Below, piece by piece: positions 32,996 through 42,372 of a DNA stretch of 64,000 nucleotides. A program made the translations under genes and the position numbers. A model generated the notes under the pieces. That model ran no database searches. It worked only from the letters and a program-made list of their open reading frames with translations, and was not told the origin of the DNA. Location: assembly GCF_008974285.1 (NCBI RefSeq), contig NZ_BKZV01000001.1, forward strand, positions 1,644,214 through 1,708,213, read 5' to 3'. Within the stretch, counting starts at the first letter, position 1, and each line of letters begins with the position of its first letter. Source of the DNA: Thermogemmatispora aurantia. GTDB taxonomy: Bacteria > Chloroflexota > Ktedonobacteria > Ktedonobacterales > Ktedonobacteraceae.

Positions 32996-33343
32996 AAGCA
33001 GGGTCTCCTTTGCTCTTTTCTCCAGGAAACAGGCTCAGGAGTCGACGCTGAGCCACAAGCAGAAGGATGCTGGGGCTAAGCGAGCAACTGACCATGAATG
33101 GATCAGGCTGACAACTGATCAGTCTGATCGTTCGTTGGCCGTGCCAGGCAGGCTTAGGCAGTCAGTCCTGTCCGCTCCTTTCCTTCTCTCATGCTACCAT
33201 CTCTCAAAGCAGTCGCACAACACTGGGGGTAGCAAGCGTTGGCTGGCAGTCAGAGATGAACGGTATAGTATAATGAAATGAAGTGATTCAGAGTGATGCC
33301 TTCCTACCTTAGCCAGCCAGAGAGACGAGGATGGAGAAGAACC
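32996..33343. other. 348-bp divergent intergenic region with the response-regulator promoter
   Basis: TATAAT at 33269-33274 is a good -10 box for the response regulator gene. No convincing -35 is at standard spacing. No further gene. Confidence 0.45.
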
Positions 33344-34078
33344 GTGGCGCGCAAGATTCTCGTCGTAGACGATGAGGAGGTTCTGGTTGAAACCATCGCC
33401 TACAACCTGGAGCAGGCCGGTTACCAGGTGATCACAGCGGCAGATGGTTACAGCGCCCTGGAAGCGGCTCGGAGCGAGCGCCCCGACGTCATTCTGCTCG
33501 ACATCATGCTGCCAGGCCTCGATGGATTGGAAGTCTGCCGGCAGCTGCGGCGTGAGGCAGAGACCGCTACCATCCCCATCATCATGCTCACCGCCAAAGG
33601 AGACGAGATCGACAAAGTCGTCGGCCTTGAAGTGGGAGCGGACGACTACGTGACCAAGCCCTTCGGGCGTCGGGAGCTGCTGGCGCGTATTCGGGCCTTG
33701 CTGCGTCGCGTTGAATACGGTAGCGCCTTTGAGGAAGAGAGTCTTCGAGGTAGTATCGAAGCGCCCACGCGGCCCAGGCGCGAGCTTGTAGCTGGCCCCC
33801 TGCGCATCGATCTCGACGGTCGACGCATCTTCTGTCGCGATCAAGAAATTGAGCTGCAACCCAAGCAGTTCGATCTGCTTGTCTATATGGTGCGTAACCG
33901 TGGCACAGTTCTCACCCGCGACCAGCTCCTCCATAACGTCTGGGGCTACGACTATGTCGGCGACACACGCACCGTGGACGTACACGTGCGCTGGCTGCGA
34001 GAGAAGATCGAAGAAGATCCCGCCAATCCCAAGCTCATTCAGACTGTGCGTGGCGTCGGCTACTGTTTCCGTCGCTAG
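33344..34078 (+). CDS. OmpR/PhoB-family response regulator
   Basis: 244 residues from the GTG at 33344, eight bases after GGAG; an ATG at 33293 would add a non-homologous leader. Receiver domain: D10-E11 acidic pair, phospho-acceptor D53 in LLDIMLPG, T83 and K105 (YVTKPF). A charged linker (about 120-145) leads to a winged-helix DNA-binding domain (RDQEIELQPKQFDLLVYM, DTRTVDVHVRWLREKIE). No histidine kinase gene is adjacent, so its partner is elsewhere. Similarity to PhoB is at the class level only. Confidence 0.92.
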   Translation: MARKILVVDDEEVLVETIAYNLEQAGYQVITAADGYSALEAARSERPDVILLDIMLPGLDGLEVCRQLRREAETATIPIIMLTAKGDEIDKVVGLEVGADDYVTKPFGRRELLARIRALLRRVEYGSAFEEESLRGSIEAPTRPRRELVAGPLRIDLDGRRIFCRDQEIELQPKQFDLLVYMVRNRGTVLTRDQLLHNVWGYDYVGDTRTVDVHVRWLREKIEEDPANPKLIQTVRGVGYCFRR

Positions 34079-34337
34079 GAGTTGAGGAGGCAAGGCGGGG
34101 CGAGGCAGCAGCGAGCGCGAGCGAGTGAGAGGGAATGAGAAAGAGCGTGGGCCGAGCCAACAGTCCGCCCACACTTCCACCTGCTTTGGCGGGAATCAAC
34201 CGAGCAGAGCGGTCCCCCCTTCCCCCCAAGAAGACGCTGCTTCTCCGGCTCCAGGGCAGGCATTCCGCAAGCAGAAGGGCGGGCGGGGAGCGCGCCAACC
34301 CAAGCAACCCAAATTCATCAGCAGAAGGAGTTCACTA

Positions 34338-35204
34338 TTGGACCTGTTGACTACAGCACCACTCAAGCTTTCTCCAGAAGCGCCCATTGACTTGCACATG
34401 CACACGACCTACAGTGATGGGCGCTGGACAGCAGAGCAACTGATCGCCTATCTGGTACAAGAAGGCTTCGCGCTGGTTGCCGTCACTGATCATGATCGTG
34501 TTGACACCATCAACACAGTGCGTCAGCTAGCAGCAAGCAGAGGGCTGCCAGTGCTCGCTGGTGTCGAAATGAGCACCACCTGGCGCAACCATCCCACGCA
34601 CGTTCTCTGCTACGGCTTTGATCCCGAAACCACCCTGTTGCGCGAGGTCATTGCAGACGTCAAGCGCCGGCAGCATGAACATACACGCGAAGTTTATGAG
34701 ACCCTCAAGAGGCGGGGCTATAGCTTTCCGCGCGCCGCCGAGTTGCTCGCCGCCAGCGGAGGCGAGCCGCAGCAACTGCGCGACAACGTCCTTCTCCTCA
34801 TCGAACACGGTTACGCTCCAGACTGGCCGCGTGCAATGGAGATTCTGCGCGAGGCTGGTCAACACAGCATTCATGCTGAGATGGCAGCGACTGTCGAGGC
34901 CGTTCACCGCAGCGGGGGAGTGGCCCTGATCGCCCATCCAGGGCGGCGGGAGCGGGGCTTTACCTTCTACGACACCGCCCTCCTGGAGGAGGTACGGGCC
35001 GAGGTGCCGCTAGACGGTCTTGAGGTCTACCATCCCTACCACAGTCCCGAGACAATCGAGAGCTATCTCGCCTACGTCAACGAGCACGACCTGCTACTGA
35101 GCACCGGCTCGGATTCACATGGGCATGCCGGGCGCATGCCTATCAAGTACCGCGCCGAGATTAGCCAGCGCCTGCTGGAGCGTCTCGGCGTCCAGGTAGG
35201 ATAG
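34338..35204 (+). CDS. PHP-domain phosphoesterase
   Basis: 288 residues with a TTG start at 34338, seven bases after AAGGAG; the long upstream frame is low-complexity. PHP metal motifs: DLHMHTTYSDG (H20, H22, D27), VTDHDRVD, GVEMS, LIAHPGR and GSDSHGHAG. This group includes RNase AM/Rnm-type 5'-3' exonucleases and 3',5'-nucleotide phosphatases. A bidirectional hairpin contains its stop codon. Confidence 0.88.
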   Translation: MDLLTTAPLKLSPEAPIDLHMHTTYSDGRWTAEQLIAYLVQEGFALVAVTDHDRVDTINTVRQLAASRGLPVLAGVEMSTTWRNHPTHVLCYGFDPETTLLREVIADVKRRQHEHTREVYETLKRRGYSFPRAAELLAASGGEPQQLRDNVLLLIEHGYAPDWPRAMEILREAGQHSIHAEMAATVEAVHRSGGVALIAHPGRRERGFTFYDTALLEEVRAEVPLDGLEVYHPYHSPETIESYLAYVNEHDLLLSTGSDSHGHAGRMPIKYRAEISQRLLERLGVQVG

Positions 35205-35224
35205 AGGCGGCTGCCTCTATCCTA
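35197..35224. terminator. bidirectional terminator containing both stop codons
   Basis: TAGGATAGAGGC (35197-35208) and GCCTCTATCCTA (35213-35224) form a perfect 12-bp stem with loop GGCT. The PHP gene stop (35202-35204, + strand) and the PBP stop (35222-35224, - strand) both lie in the stem, so the two convergent genes share it. Confidence 0.75.
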
Positions 35225-37504
35225 CTCGCCATTGTGGACAATATACCAATCGGTTGAGGTCAGTCCCGGATAGGAGACCGTCTTCTTCACAACGCCCGGC
35301 GGCGGACCAGGGAACTGTTCGACAGGCTTGCCCTGTTCCACCAGCAGCATCGTATCGTGCCAGATGGGGCCAGCACCATCGACACCAATGACGTTGATCA
35401 TCGGCGAGTTATCATCGTTGCCAACCCAAACCCCCACCACCGCGTCGGGCGTATAGCCTACCGTCCAGTTATCCATGAAGTTCTCCGATGTACCCGTCTT
35501 AGCTGCCGCGGGACGGACCACGCCGGGATTGCCAGCATAGCACTGCTGCTGAGTGTTGCTATAGAGGTAGAGGGCGCTGCACTTACCAAACTCATAGGTG
35601 CGGTTGTTATTATCGCTGAGCACATTAGTGACCACAAAGGCCACCTGGCGACTGATGACCCGTTTGCCCTGGGGCACGAAGCGATAGATCAGACGCCCCT
35701 GTGAGTCGGTCACCGTGTCGATAGCATGTGGTGGGACGCGAATGCCACCGTTATCAAAAACGGCGTAGGCGGCGGTCATGTCCAGCAGATGGACGCCGAG
35801 CGTACCCAGCACCATCGTGTAGTTGGGGGTACCAACATAGCTTGTAATGCCCATGGCCTCCGCCGTCTTGAGGGCCTTATCAACACCGACCTGCATCAGC
35901 AGTTTGACCGCTGGGATATTAAACGAGTTCTGCAAAGCGAATCGGTACGTGATCAGGCCGTGATAGCTCATATCATAGTTATGAGGCGTATAGGGCGGCA
36001 GGCCGCAGCACATCTGAATGGTCAATGGGCCATCGTAGACTGGCATGCCCGGACTGATTCCTTGAGCAAAGGCCGTGGCATAGATGAACGGCTTAAAAGC
36101 CGAACCGGGCTGGCGATAGCCCTGGGTTGCCACATCGAATTGGCCTGTGTTGGGATCATTCGGATGAATGTTGCCGACCAGGGTGCGGATGGCCCCCGTA
36201 TGGGGGTCCATCACGACCACCGCAGCATCGCTCATATGGTGGGCAGCCATCTTCTGAATCTGCTGCTGCGCGATCTTGAAGACCTGCTTCTGCAGATTGA
36301 GATCAAGCGTTGTGTGAACGATCAACCCACTGCGTGCGAGCTGGGAGACCTTCACATGCAAGACCTGGGCCAGCTCGTTGAGCGCGTAATTGATGAAGTG
36401 TGGGGCATCGGGGCTGTTCTGTACCACGCCGCGGTGCAGGAAATTCGGCTGCTGCATCTCCACAATAGCAGCCCGCTCCTGCTGGGCAGTGATGTAGCCC
36501 TGAACGCGCATCTGATGGAGCACATCCTTGGCGCGCTGGAAGGCAGCTGGCCAATTGATGAAAGGATCGCGCGCGATCGGAGAGCTAGGGATGCCAGCCA
36601 GCATGGCCGACTGAGCAATGTCGAGCTGAGCCGCAGCCTTCTTTGTCGGAGTATCCTTGAGGCCGAAGTAGGTGAAAGCTGCTGCTTCGGCTCCATAGGC
36701 CTGCTCACCGTAGTAGACGGTGTTCAGGTACATGGAGAGAATCTGCTCCTTGGTATAGTACCGTGTCACCTGCGGAGCGAGAATGATTTCTTGAAGTTTT
36801 CTAATAATGGTATCTTTATTACCAACAATGGCATTTTTAATGAGCTGCTGAGTGATGGTGCTACCACCAGAGACGATGCGACCGTGGGTCAGATCGTCGA
36901 GGGCAGCGCGCACAATACCGGTGATATCGTAGCCTGGGTTATTCCAGAAATTCTGGTCTTCGATAGCGATTTCAGCATGCTGTAGATGGATAGAGATTTG
37001 CGAGAGCGGGACCGTCGTCTGCAACCCTTCGCTTGTCATCTGATAGATCAGATCGCCATTGGCATCATACATCTTCAGGTTATCCTTGGGAAGAATATCA
37101 GCCAAAGTGACAACCTGTTGTCCGAAGCGCTCCTGGGTAGCGCTGACCAGGCCCGCTACTCCAACCAGCACGCTGGTGAGGACGACGATCACCGCCAGGG
37201 AGATGACGGCTAGCGGCATCAGCGTCCACTGGGTGCCAATCTTCTCAGCGAGCGCGTAACGCAAATTACTGCGATGGAGGTTCTTGCGCTTATAGTGACG
37301 CCTGAGACGCCAGCCGCGCGGGTGGGTCACCAGATGGGGAGCCTCATAGTAGACACCCACCGGCGGTTTCTCAGGGCGTTCCTCTAGCCGTTGTGCGGCA
37401 GCTGCCCGGCTATTGGCCGGCAGACGAGCAGGAAGGTGGAGCACCTCCGTTTTCTCTCCTGCCGACTCTTCTTCGAGAACCTCTATCTGCCTCTCGTCGG
37501 ACAT
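35222..37504 (-). CDS. class A penicillin-binding protein (PBP1a family)
   Basis: 760 residues: polar basic cytoplasmic head (1-92), one TM helix (about 95-120), GT51 transglycosylase (catalytic E182 in IAIEDQNFW, then SGGSTITQQLIKN) and a transpeptidase with SxxK in PGSAFKPF, SxN in SFN and KTG in AAKTGTSENF. It polymerises and crosslinks peptidoglycan outside the membrane. The C-terminal tail is Pro/Gly-rich and short. Stands alone after a long gene-poor gap. Confidence 0.93.
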   Translation of the reverse strand: MSDERQIEVLEEESAGEKTEVLHLPARLPANSRAAAAQRLEERPEKPPVGVYYEAPHLVTHPRGWRLRRHYKRKNLHRSNLRYALAEKIGTQWTLMPLAVISLAVIVVLTSVLVGVAGLVSATQERFGQQVVTLADILPKDNLKMYDANGDLIYQMTSEGLQTTVPLSQISIHLQHAEIAIEDQNFWNNPGYDITGIVRAALDDLTHGRIVSGGSTITQQLIKNAIVGNKDTIIRKLQEIILAPQVTRYYTKEQILSMYLNTVYYGEQAYGAEAAAFTYFGLKDTPTKKAAAQLDIAQSAMLAGIPSSPIARDPFINWPAAFQRAKDVLHQMRVQGYITAQQERAAIVEMQQPNFLHRGVVQNSPDAPHFINYALNELAQVLHVKVSQLARSGLIVHTTLDLNLQKQVFKIAQQQIQKMAAHHMSDAAVVVMDPHTGAIRTLVGNIHPNDPNTGQFDVATQGYRQPGSAFKPFIYATAFAQGISPGMPVYDGPLTIQMCCGLPPYTPHNYDMSYHGLITYRFALQNSFNIPAVKLLMQVGVDKALKTAEAMGITSYVGTPNYTMVLGTLGVHLLDMTAAYAVFDNGGIRVPPHAIDTVTDSQGRLIYRFVPQGKRVISRQVAFVVTNVLSDNNNRTYEFGKCSALYLYSNTQQQCYAGNPGVVRPAAAKTGTSENFMDNWTVGYTPDAVVGVWVGNDDNSPMINVIGVDGAGPIWHDTMLLVEQGKPVEQFPGPPPGVVKKTVSYPGLTSTDWYIVHNGE

Positions 37505-38203
37505 AGTCTACCCCTTCTTCTCTCTCCTGCTTGCTTGCTGACTGCACGGCAGGGTCTGCGCTGAGGCTTTCCCTGCCTGCACTGCTCGCCGCTGATCTTG
37601 CTCCTCGGAGACAGTTCTCGCGCCGACCCGCCCTCTCCAAGACGGGGAGTCGCTTGAGAGTCAAGCGGGTCCTTATATCCAGGATAGCAGATAACAGAAA
37701 CTGACAGTTTATCTCAATGGAGTGGATTTCACAGGAAATGCAGAATTATGTCTGCTCTTGCCGCTCCGCCCTCCGGGCTGGAGTCGCCACAAGAGCATGG
37801 CTTTACTACTGCTGTGCTTGCTTCTGGTCGTACCCTTATTCACGAACGAATGAGCGGCACTGCCAGTCACCAGCCCCTCCTCCGCGCCGTTTCCCGAGTT
37901 ATATTGATATTGTAACACAGAATGTATCTTTAATTCAATTGCAGATCGGGAGTTACGGAATACTTTCTAGATTACTGCTGAGATCTATCGCCGGCCCATC
38001 CCCCGGAGCGTGGCGAACCTGTATTGCTTACAGGTGATAATACGTCGATTCTTCCTGTTTCGTATCGGGTGGGCTGGCTCCCTAGGAGAGAAAGGTAAGC
38101 AGACGGCTAGAGCGGGCCGACGAAGTCAGGGGCGGGGTGGTAAGGGAGGAGTCAGTCAGGGACCAGACGAGGGGAGATAGTAGAGGAGCTGGCCATTGGG
38201 GAG
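37505..38203. other. 699-bp gene-free region
   Basis: Between two minus-strand genes. Contains a 13-bp palindrome AAACTGACAGTTT at 37698-37710, a possible operator about 200 bp upstream of the PBP gene, and an AT-richer stretch around 37900-38050. Open frames here have poor codon use and no ribosome sites. Confidence 0.45.
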
Positions 38204-38992
38204 TCAATCCGACCGGCCTGAGTGCGCTCTTTCTTCTCTGGCTGAGAGTATGTCGTCGGAGGGCTGGCACAGGGATTCTTCTTGAGCCAGGCTGTTTCCG
38301 CTCGGATTGCCCGTTGTTTGGGCAGGAGCAGGTGGCCGACTTTCGTTCTCGCCGAGGGCGGCCTCGATCAGGGCAGGCAAGATTTCGTTGGTCAGGCGTT
38401 GGATTTGGTAGAGACTTTCGGCCCAGGGTATCTCTTGATGATCGCGAGTTCCCTGGACTTCGGCCAGCTGGATCAGAGTCTCGTCGACGAGGCTACGGAA
38501 ATAGAGGAAGGCGCGTACAGCGTCGGCCACTGGCACATGGGAAGAGCGGGTAATCGAGCCATATTCGTAGCCGAGACGGGCGGCCTCATGCAGCAGCTCG
38601 GGATAGGCGCCAGCATCTGTCAGAGCGTGCAGCAGCAGCTCCAGCAGGCGTCGTCCGAGGCGGCGATAGGCTTCGCGGGCAGCCTCATCGAAATGGCGGT
38701 GCCAGGGCAAGCGATCCAGCACGCCTTCGGCCCAAGCCTCGCGCACGCGCCCCAGCACGCTTTGCACGAGAAGGCGCGCAGCAGGGCGCGGCTTGCGCTC
38801 GCTTTCCTGACGTAGGTGGGCCTCGATGTCGGAGCGGCGAAAGCGGCGATGGCCTCCGCTGGTACGTCGTGAGGGCAAGGCATTGCGGTCGGCCCACAGG
38901 CGCACCGTCGCTGGATGCATTCCCAGTAATTCTGCAGCCTCGCGCAGACTCAGCCACTCCTCCTCTGGCCGTGGTGTAGAAGCAGACGTCAT
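38204..38992 (-). CDS. MerR/excisionase-type DNA-binding regulator
   Basis: 262 residues. An N-terminal MerR-like winged helix (about 13-60: LSLREAAELLGMHPATVRLWAD, SGGHRRFRRSDIEAHL) is followed by a basic linker and a helical C-terminal domain (about 85-215) rich in Leu/Arg, with YEYGSITRSSHVPVADAVRAFLYF. The tail is Ser/Pro-rich. The domain does not show a cobalamin-binding motif, so the ligand is unknown. It lies 210 bp from the PLD gene on the same strand. Confidence 0.78.
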   Translation of the reverse strand: MTSASTPRPEEEWLSLREAAELLGMHPATVRLWADRNALPSRRTSGGHRRFRRSDIEAHLRQESERKPRPAARLLVQSVLGRVREAWAEGVLDRLPWHRHFDEAAREAYRRLGRRLLELLLHALTDAGAYPELLHEAARLGYEYGSITRSSHVPVADAVRAFLYFRSLVDETLIQLAEVQGTRDHQEIPWAESLYQIQRLTNEILPALIEAALGENESRPPAPAQTTGNPSGNSLAQEESLCQPSDDILSAREERAHSGRSD

Positions 38993-39202
38993 GGCCCGAC
39001 CTCCCTTCAGAACCAGGGCCGGTGTGGTGCCGACAGATGAACGGCAAACGGCTTAACAAAGGTCTGGAGTATCTTGTATGCGTAATGGTTCCCGAGCTTC
39101 ACAAGCTGACAGCACGTCTCTCCCCTGTAAATAGATTGTATGGGAATTGCGCATGCCCGTCAAGGCCGCTCTCTTCCGGCTCTAAGACTGACTACGCTGC
39201 TA

Positions 39203-40270
39203 TCAACCAATGGCTTCCTCTACTAACCTTTCGATAGTGGCCCGATCCTCACCAAAATGCTGCGCTAGACGCTGAATCGCCAGATCCCTTAGCCGAGCAC
39301 GCACTTCAGGAGTGAGCGCTCGCATCAATGCCGGATTGACAATGTAGTAGTCCCCTTCGGGACTGGCTTCCAGTAGCCCTCGACGTTCAAAACGTGGAAA
39401 GGGATCAATACGTATGATTTCAATGAACGCGCTTTCTTCAAGCTCTGGGTCATCAATCGCTGCTCGCCTCTTACCTCGCTGTTTCTCACGCGGTAACCCC
39501 CTCTGATCCCGCAACTGGTAGAAGCGACGAAAGCAGGTGGCAGCCTGATGTTGCGAAAAGAAGCCGCGATTATCGGTATGAGCAAGCATGACAAGACAAA
39601 GGAGCATTTGATAAGCGTAGACCAAGCGCGTCCCTTGGAGATAGTGCTCCAGCTCTTCCAGGGCCTGGCGCTGTAGCGGTTCCGGTACGACGAGTGCAGG
39701 ACGCGCCGCCGATGGTATCCCTTCTCTGCGCAAATAATCGGTGTACTCCCGCTCTCGTATATGACGTTCCAATCGCTGTTCAGCAGCTTCCAAACTTCTG
39801 TATAGCTCCTCTGTAAGGGGATGAGCCTGGAGCCGGTAGCCTTCTAGCAATGCCTCTAGCCTGGTAAATGGCTCAGTGAATCGTTGCCCTTCAATAAGTA
39901 GATTGAGTTCGATGTTGAGGCCAAGACCGCTACTGGTCAGATTCGACGAGCCGATCATAGCCCAGGCTAACCCCTTGTTAACGCCATAATAGACCTTGGG
40001 ATGAAAGATGCTGCCAGGCTCGGCGAGGTAGACAAAAACCTCTGCTCCCAGCTCCTGCAGCTGTCTGAAGGCCACTACGCGATTGATGGGAGCGATGCCT
40101 ACGGTGATCCGCGTGCATCTGGCGGCTTTGATGAGCTGACTGAGATTGAGTACTCCACCAGGTGAGATATAGGCTACTGCTAGCTCTAGATCCATACCCC
40201 TATAACGCTGAGCTACTTCTTCCAGCTTCTCCAGGGGCTGATGAACCAGGCATACGCTCACGTTGGCCAT
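39203..40270 (-). CDS. phospholipase D-like (single HKD) protein, possible nuclease
   Basis: 355 residues. The N-terminal PLDc_2 domain has one HKD-type motif, H90-P-K92 with IGSSNLTSSG (about 106-115); a dimer would be needed for an active site. The C-terminal half (about 175-355) is helical, with QHQAATCFRRFYQLRDQRG and the winged-helix-like RRGLLEASPEGDYYIVNPALM. Standalone PLD nucleases occur in restriction and other anti-phage systems and as helicase partners. None is adjacent here, so the role is open. Confidence 0.75.
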   Translation of the reverse strand: MANVSVCLVHQPLEKLEEVAQRYRGMDLELAVAYISPGGVLNLSQLIKAARCTRITVGIAPINRVVAFRQLQELGAEVFVYLAEPGSIFHPKVYYGVNKGLAWAMIGSSNLTSSGLGLNIELNLLIEGQRFTEPFTRLEALLEGYRLQAHPLTEELYRSLEAAEQRLERHIREREYTDYLRREGIPSAARPALVVPEPLQRQALEELEHYLQGTRLVYAYQMLLCLVMLAHTDNRGFFSQHQAATCFRRFYQLRDQRGLPREKQRGKRRAAIDDPELEESAFIEIIRIDPFPRFERRGLLEASPEGDYYIVNPALMRALTPEVRARLRDLAIQRLAQHFGEDRATIERLVEEAIG

Positions 40271-40871
40271 GAGTTGCTCCTCCTCTGCTCCAGGCGTCTT
40301 TCAGTCCCTCTCTTCGCTCCGGCAACGAGAAAAGCAAGGAGTCCCTGAGCGAGAGGGATCTATAATACTGCTTGCCAGTTACTCATTCTAGCTTGCTTTT
40401 TTCTCGACTTACAGTCCAGGAAAGGAATCCGCTAATGAACCTGGTCATGCTCGTCATTGATGAAGCCAAGGAGGGCGGGGAAGACAAAGCTGAATGGTTT
40501 ACAGCGGACATCTGGCCATCTGCGCTGTTAAGGGAGGGGGCTGGCAGGCCTCGCGCGGCTATGGTACAATAGATGCCAATCAGCACGAGAGCAAGGACGC
40601 AGGCGAGGCCCTCCCGCCAGCCAGCACAGATCAGCCAAGCCGGCTGGCTGGCTTTGCCGGCTTGCATACGCTCACTCCTCCACCCCTCATGGCCGTGGCC
40701 CGCAGGCACACGCCATAGATCACTCCAACTCGGGCAACTGGAGAGAGTAAAAAACGCAAGCCGTAACCGCAAAGCTCTGCCCCGGCGCTAAGGCCGCGCT
40801 GTGGCTATACCAGGCTACCAGAACTCCAACAAGGGCTATCGCAAGCACCAGGGAGAGGAGCAATATTCGCT
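40271..40871. other. 601-bp divergent intergenic region
   Basis: TATAAT at 40361-40366 and TACAAT at 40565-40570, both reading toward the FAD-oxidoreductase gene, are the only promoter-like boxes seen; neither has a clear -35. No gene. Confidence 0.4.
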
Positions 40872-42164
40872 ATGCAATACGCTATCTTCGGAGGCGGCGC
40901 ACTCGGTCTGGTGGCCGCCTATCGCCTGGCTCAGGCCGGTCAGTCGGTCATGGTCTTCGAGCAGGAGGAGGTCCCCGGTGGCCTGGCCGCCGGTTTCCAG
41001 GTCGCGCCAGGCATCTGGTTGGAGAAGTTCTATCACCACCTCTTCCGTACCGATCGCGCCGCTATTCGCCTGATCAACGAGCTGGGCCTCGGCCCACAAC
41101 TGGTCTGGTCCACCCCACGCACAGAGTCTCTGATCGAAGGCCAGATTTATCGTCTCGATTCGCCTACCTCGCTGCTGGCCTTCCGCCCCCTGCGCTTCTA
41201 CGAGCGCCTGCGCGTCGGAGCAGTGGCCGCCTTCCTGAAACTCTCTCCATCCTGGCCCCTGGAGGGCCGTACTGCCGCCCCCTGGCTGCGACGCTGGATG
41301 GGGAAACGTGCCTATGAGCTGGTCTTCGAACCGCTCTTTGTAAGCAAGTTTGGCGCTCTCCATGAGCAGATCGCTCTGCCCTGGTTCTGGGCCCGCTTCC
41401 ACGACCGCACCACCAGCCTGGGCTACCTCAAAGGCGGCTTCCAACAGCTCTACGACCGCCTGGCGGAACGCATCATTTCCCTCGGCGGCAAGGTTCTGCT
41501 CGGCACCCGCATCGAAGGCGCCGAGCCGCTGGCCGACGGCGGCTGGCAGGTACGCACAACCCGCGGCACCTGGACGGTCGATCGGGTAATCTCTACCCTG
41601 GCTACCCGCCTGACCCTGCGCCTGATTCCAGCTCTGCCCTCAGACTACCGCGCTCGTTACGAGTGGGGCCAGGCTTACGGCGCCCACTGCCTGATTCTGG
41701 CTCTCGATCGCCGCCTGACGGCTACCTACTGGCTCAATATCTGCGATCCGGGCTATCCTTTCCTGAGCATCGTCGAACATACCAATCTGCGCCCTCCCGA
41801 GGAGTACGGCGGTCGCCATCTGCTCTACCTGGGCAATTACCGCCCAATGGATGACCCACTCTTCCAGATGGAGAAAGCCGAGGTCCTGACCCAGTTCTTA
41901 CCCCATCTGCGCCGCATCCGTCCCGATTTCGATCCCTCCTGGGTGCGCGAGAGTTGGATGTTCCGCGCTCCCTTCGCTCAACCGATCGTGACCCCAGACT
42001 ACCGCGAGCATATTCCACCCCTGAAGACCCCCCTGCCCGGCCTCTGGCTGGCTAATATGTTCCAGGTCTATCCCCACGATCGCGGCCAGAACTATTCCAT
42101 CGCTCTGGCCGAGCGCCTGGTTCGCCAGATCCTGGAGGAGGAAGCAGCTCCCTCTCGACGCTGA
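40872..42164 (+). CDS. FAD-dependent amine-oxidase/PPOX-like oxidoreductase
   Basis: 430 residues. N-terminal dinucleotide fold: YAIFGGGALGLVAAYRLAQAG then a Glu (about 30), and GG in EVPGGLAAGF. A central substrate domain and a C-terminal FAD-closing motif (PGLWLANMFQVYPHDRGQNYSIALAERLV) follow. It resembles protoporphyrinogen-oxidase-like and UDP-galactopyranose-mutase-like oxidoreductases often found with glycan genes. Neighbours do not define a pathway. Confidence 0.82.
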   Translation: MQYAIFGGGALGLVAAYRLAQAGQSVMVFEQEEVPGGLAAGFQVAPGIWLEKFYHHLFRTDRAAIRLINELGLGPQLVWSTPRTESLIEGQIYRLDSPTSLLAFRPLRFYERLRVGAVAAFLKLSPSWPLEGRTAAPWLRRWMGKRAYELVFEPLFVSKFGALHEQIALPWFWARFHDRTTSLGYLKGGFQQLYDRLAERIISLGGKVLLGTRIEGAEPLADGGWQVRTTRGTWTVDRVISTLATRLTLRLIPALPSDYRARYEWGQAYGAHCLILALDRRLTATYWLNICDPGYPFLSIVEHTNLRPPEEYGGRHLLYLGNYRPMDDPLFQMEKAEVLTQFLPHLRRIRPDFDPSWVRESWMFRAPFAQPIVTPDYREHIPPLKTPLPGLWLANMFQVYPHDRGQNYSIALAERLVRQILEEEAAPSRR

Positions 42165-42372
42165 GAAAGCTCCTTCTCCCCCTCCTGCCTCCCTCCTCTC
42201 TTTTTCTTCATTCTACACTACAATTAGAGCAGCTTCATACTTCAGCAGACTTGCTCCTCTATTCTTGTTTTGAATCCTGTCGAATGCAGACTATCATTCA
42301 GAAAATACTACGCTTACAGCTGCACGGAAGCAGCAATATTCTGGTACAGTAGAAGAGGAGGAGGAGGATTTG

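Noticed and set aside
35726..36985. 419-codon plus-strand frame antisense to the PBP
   Set aside because: Shadow of the class A PBP, whose catalytic motifs are all present.
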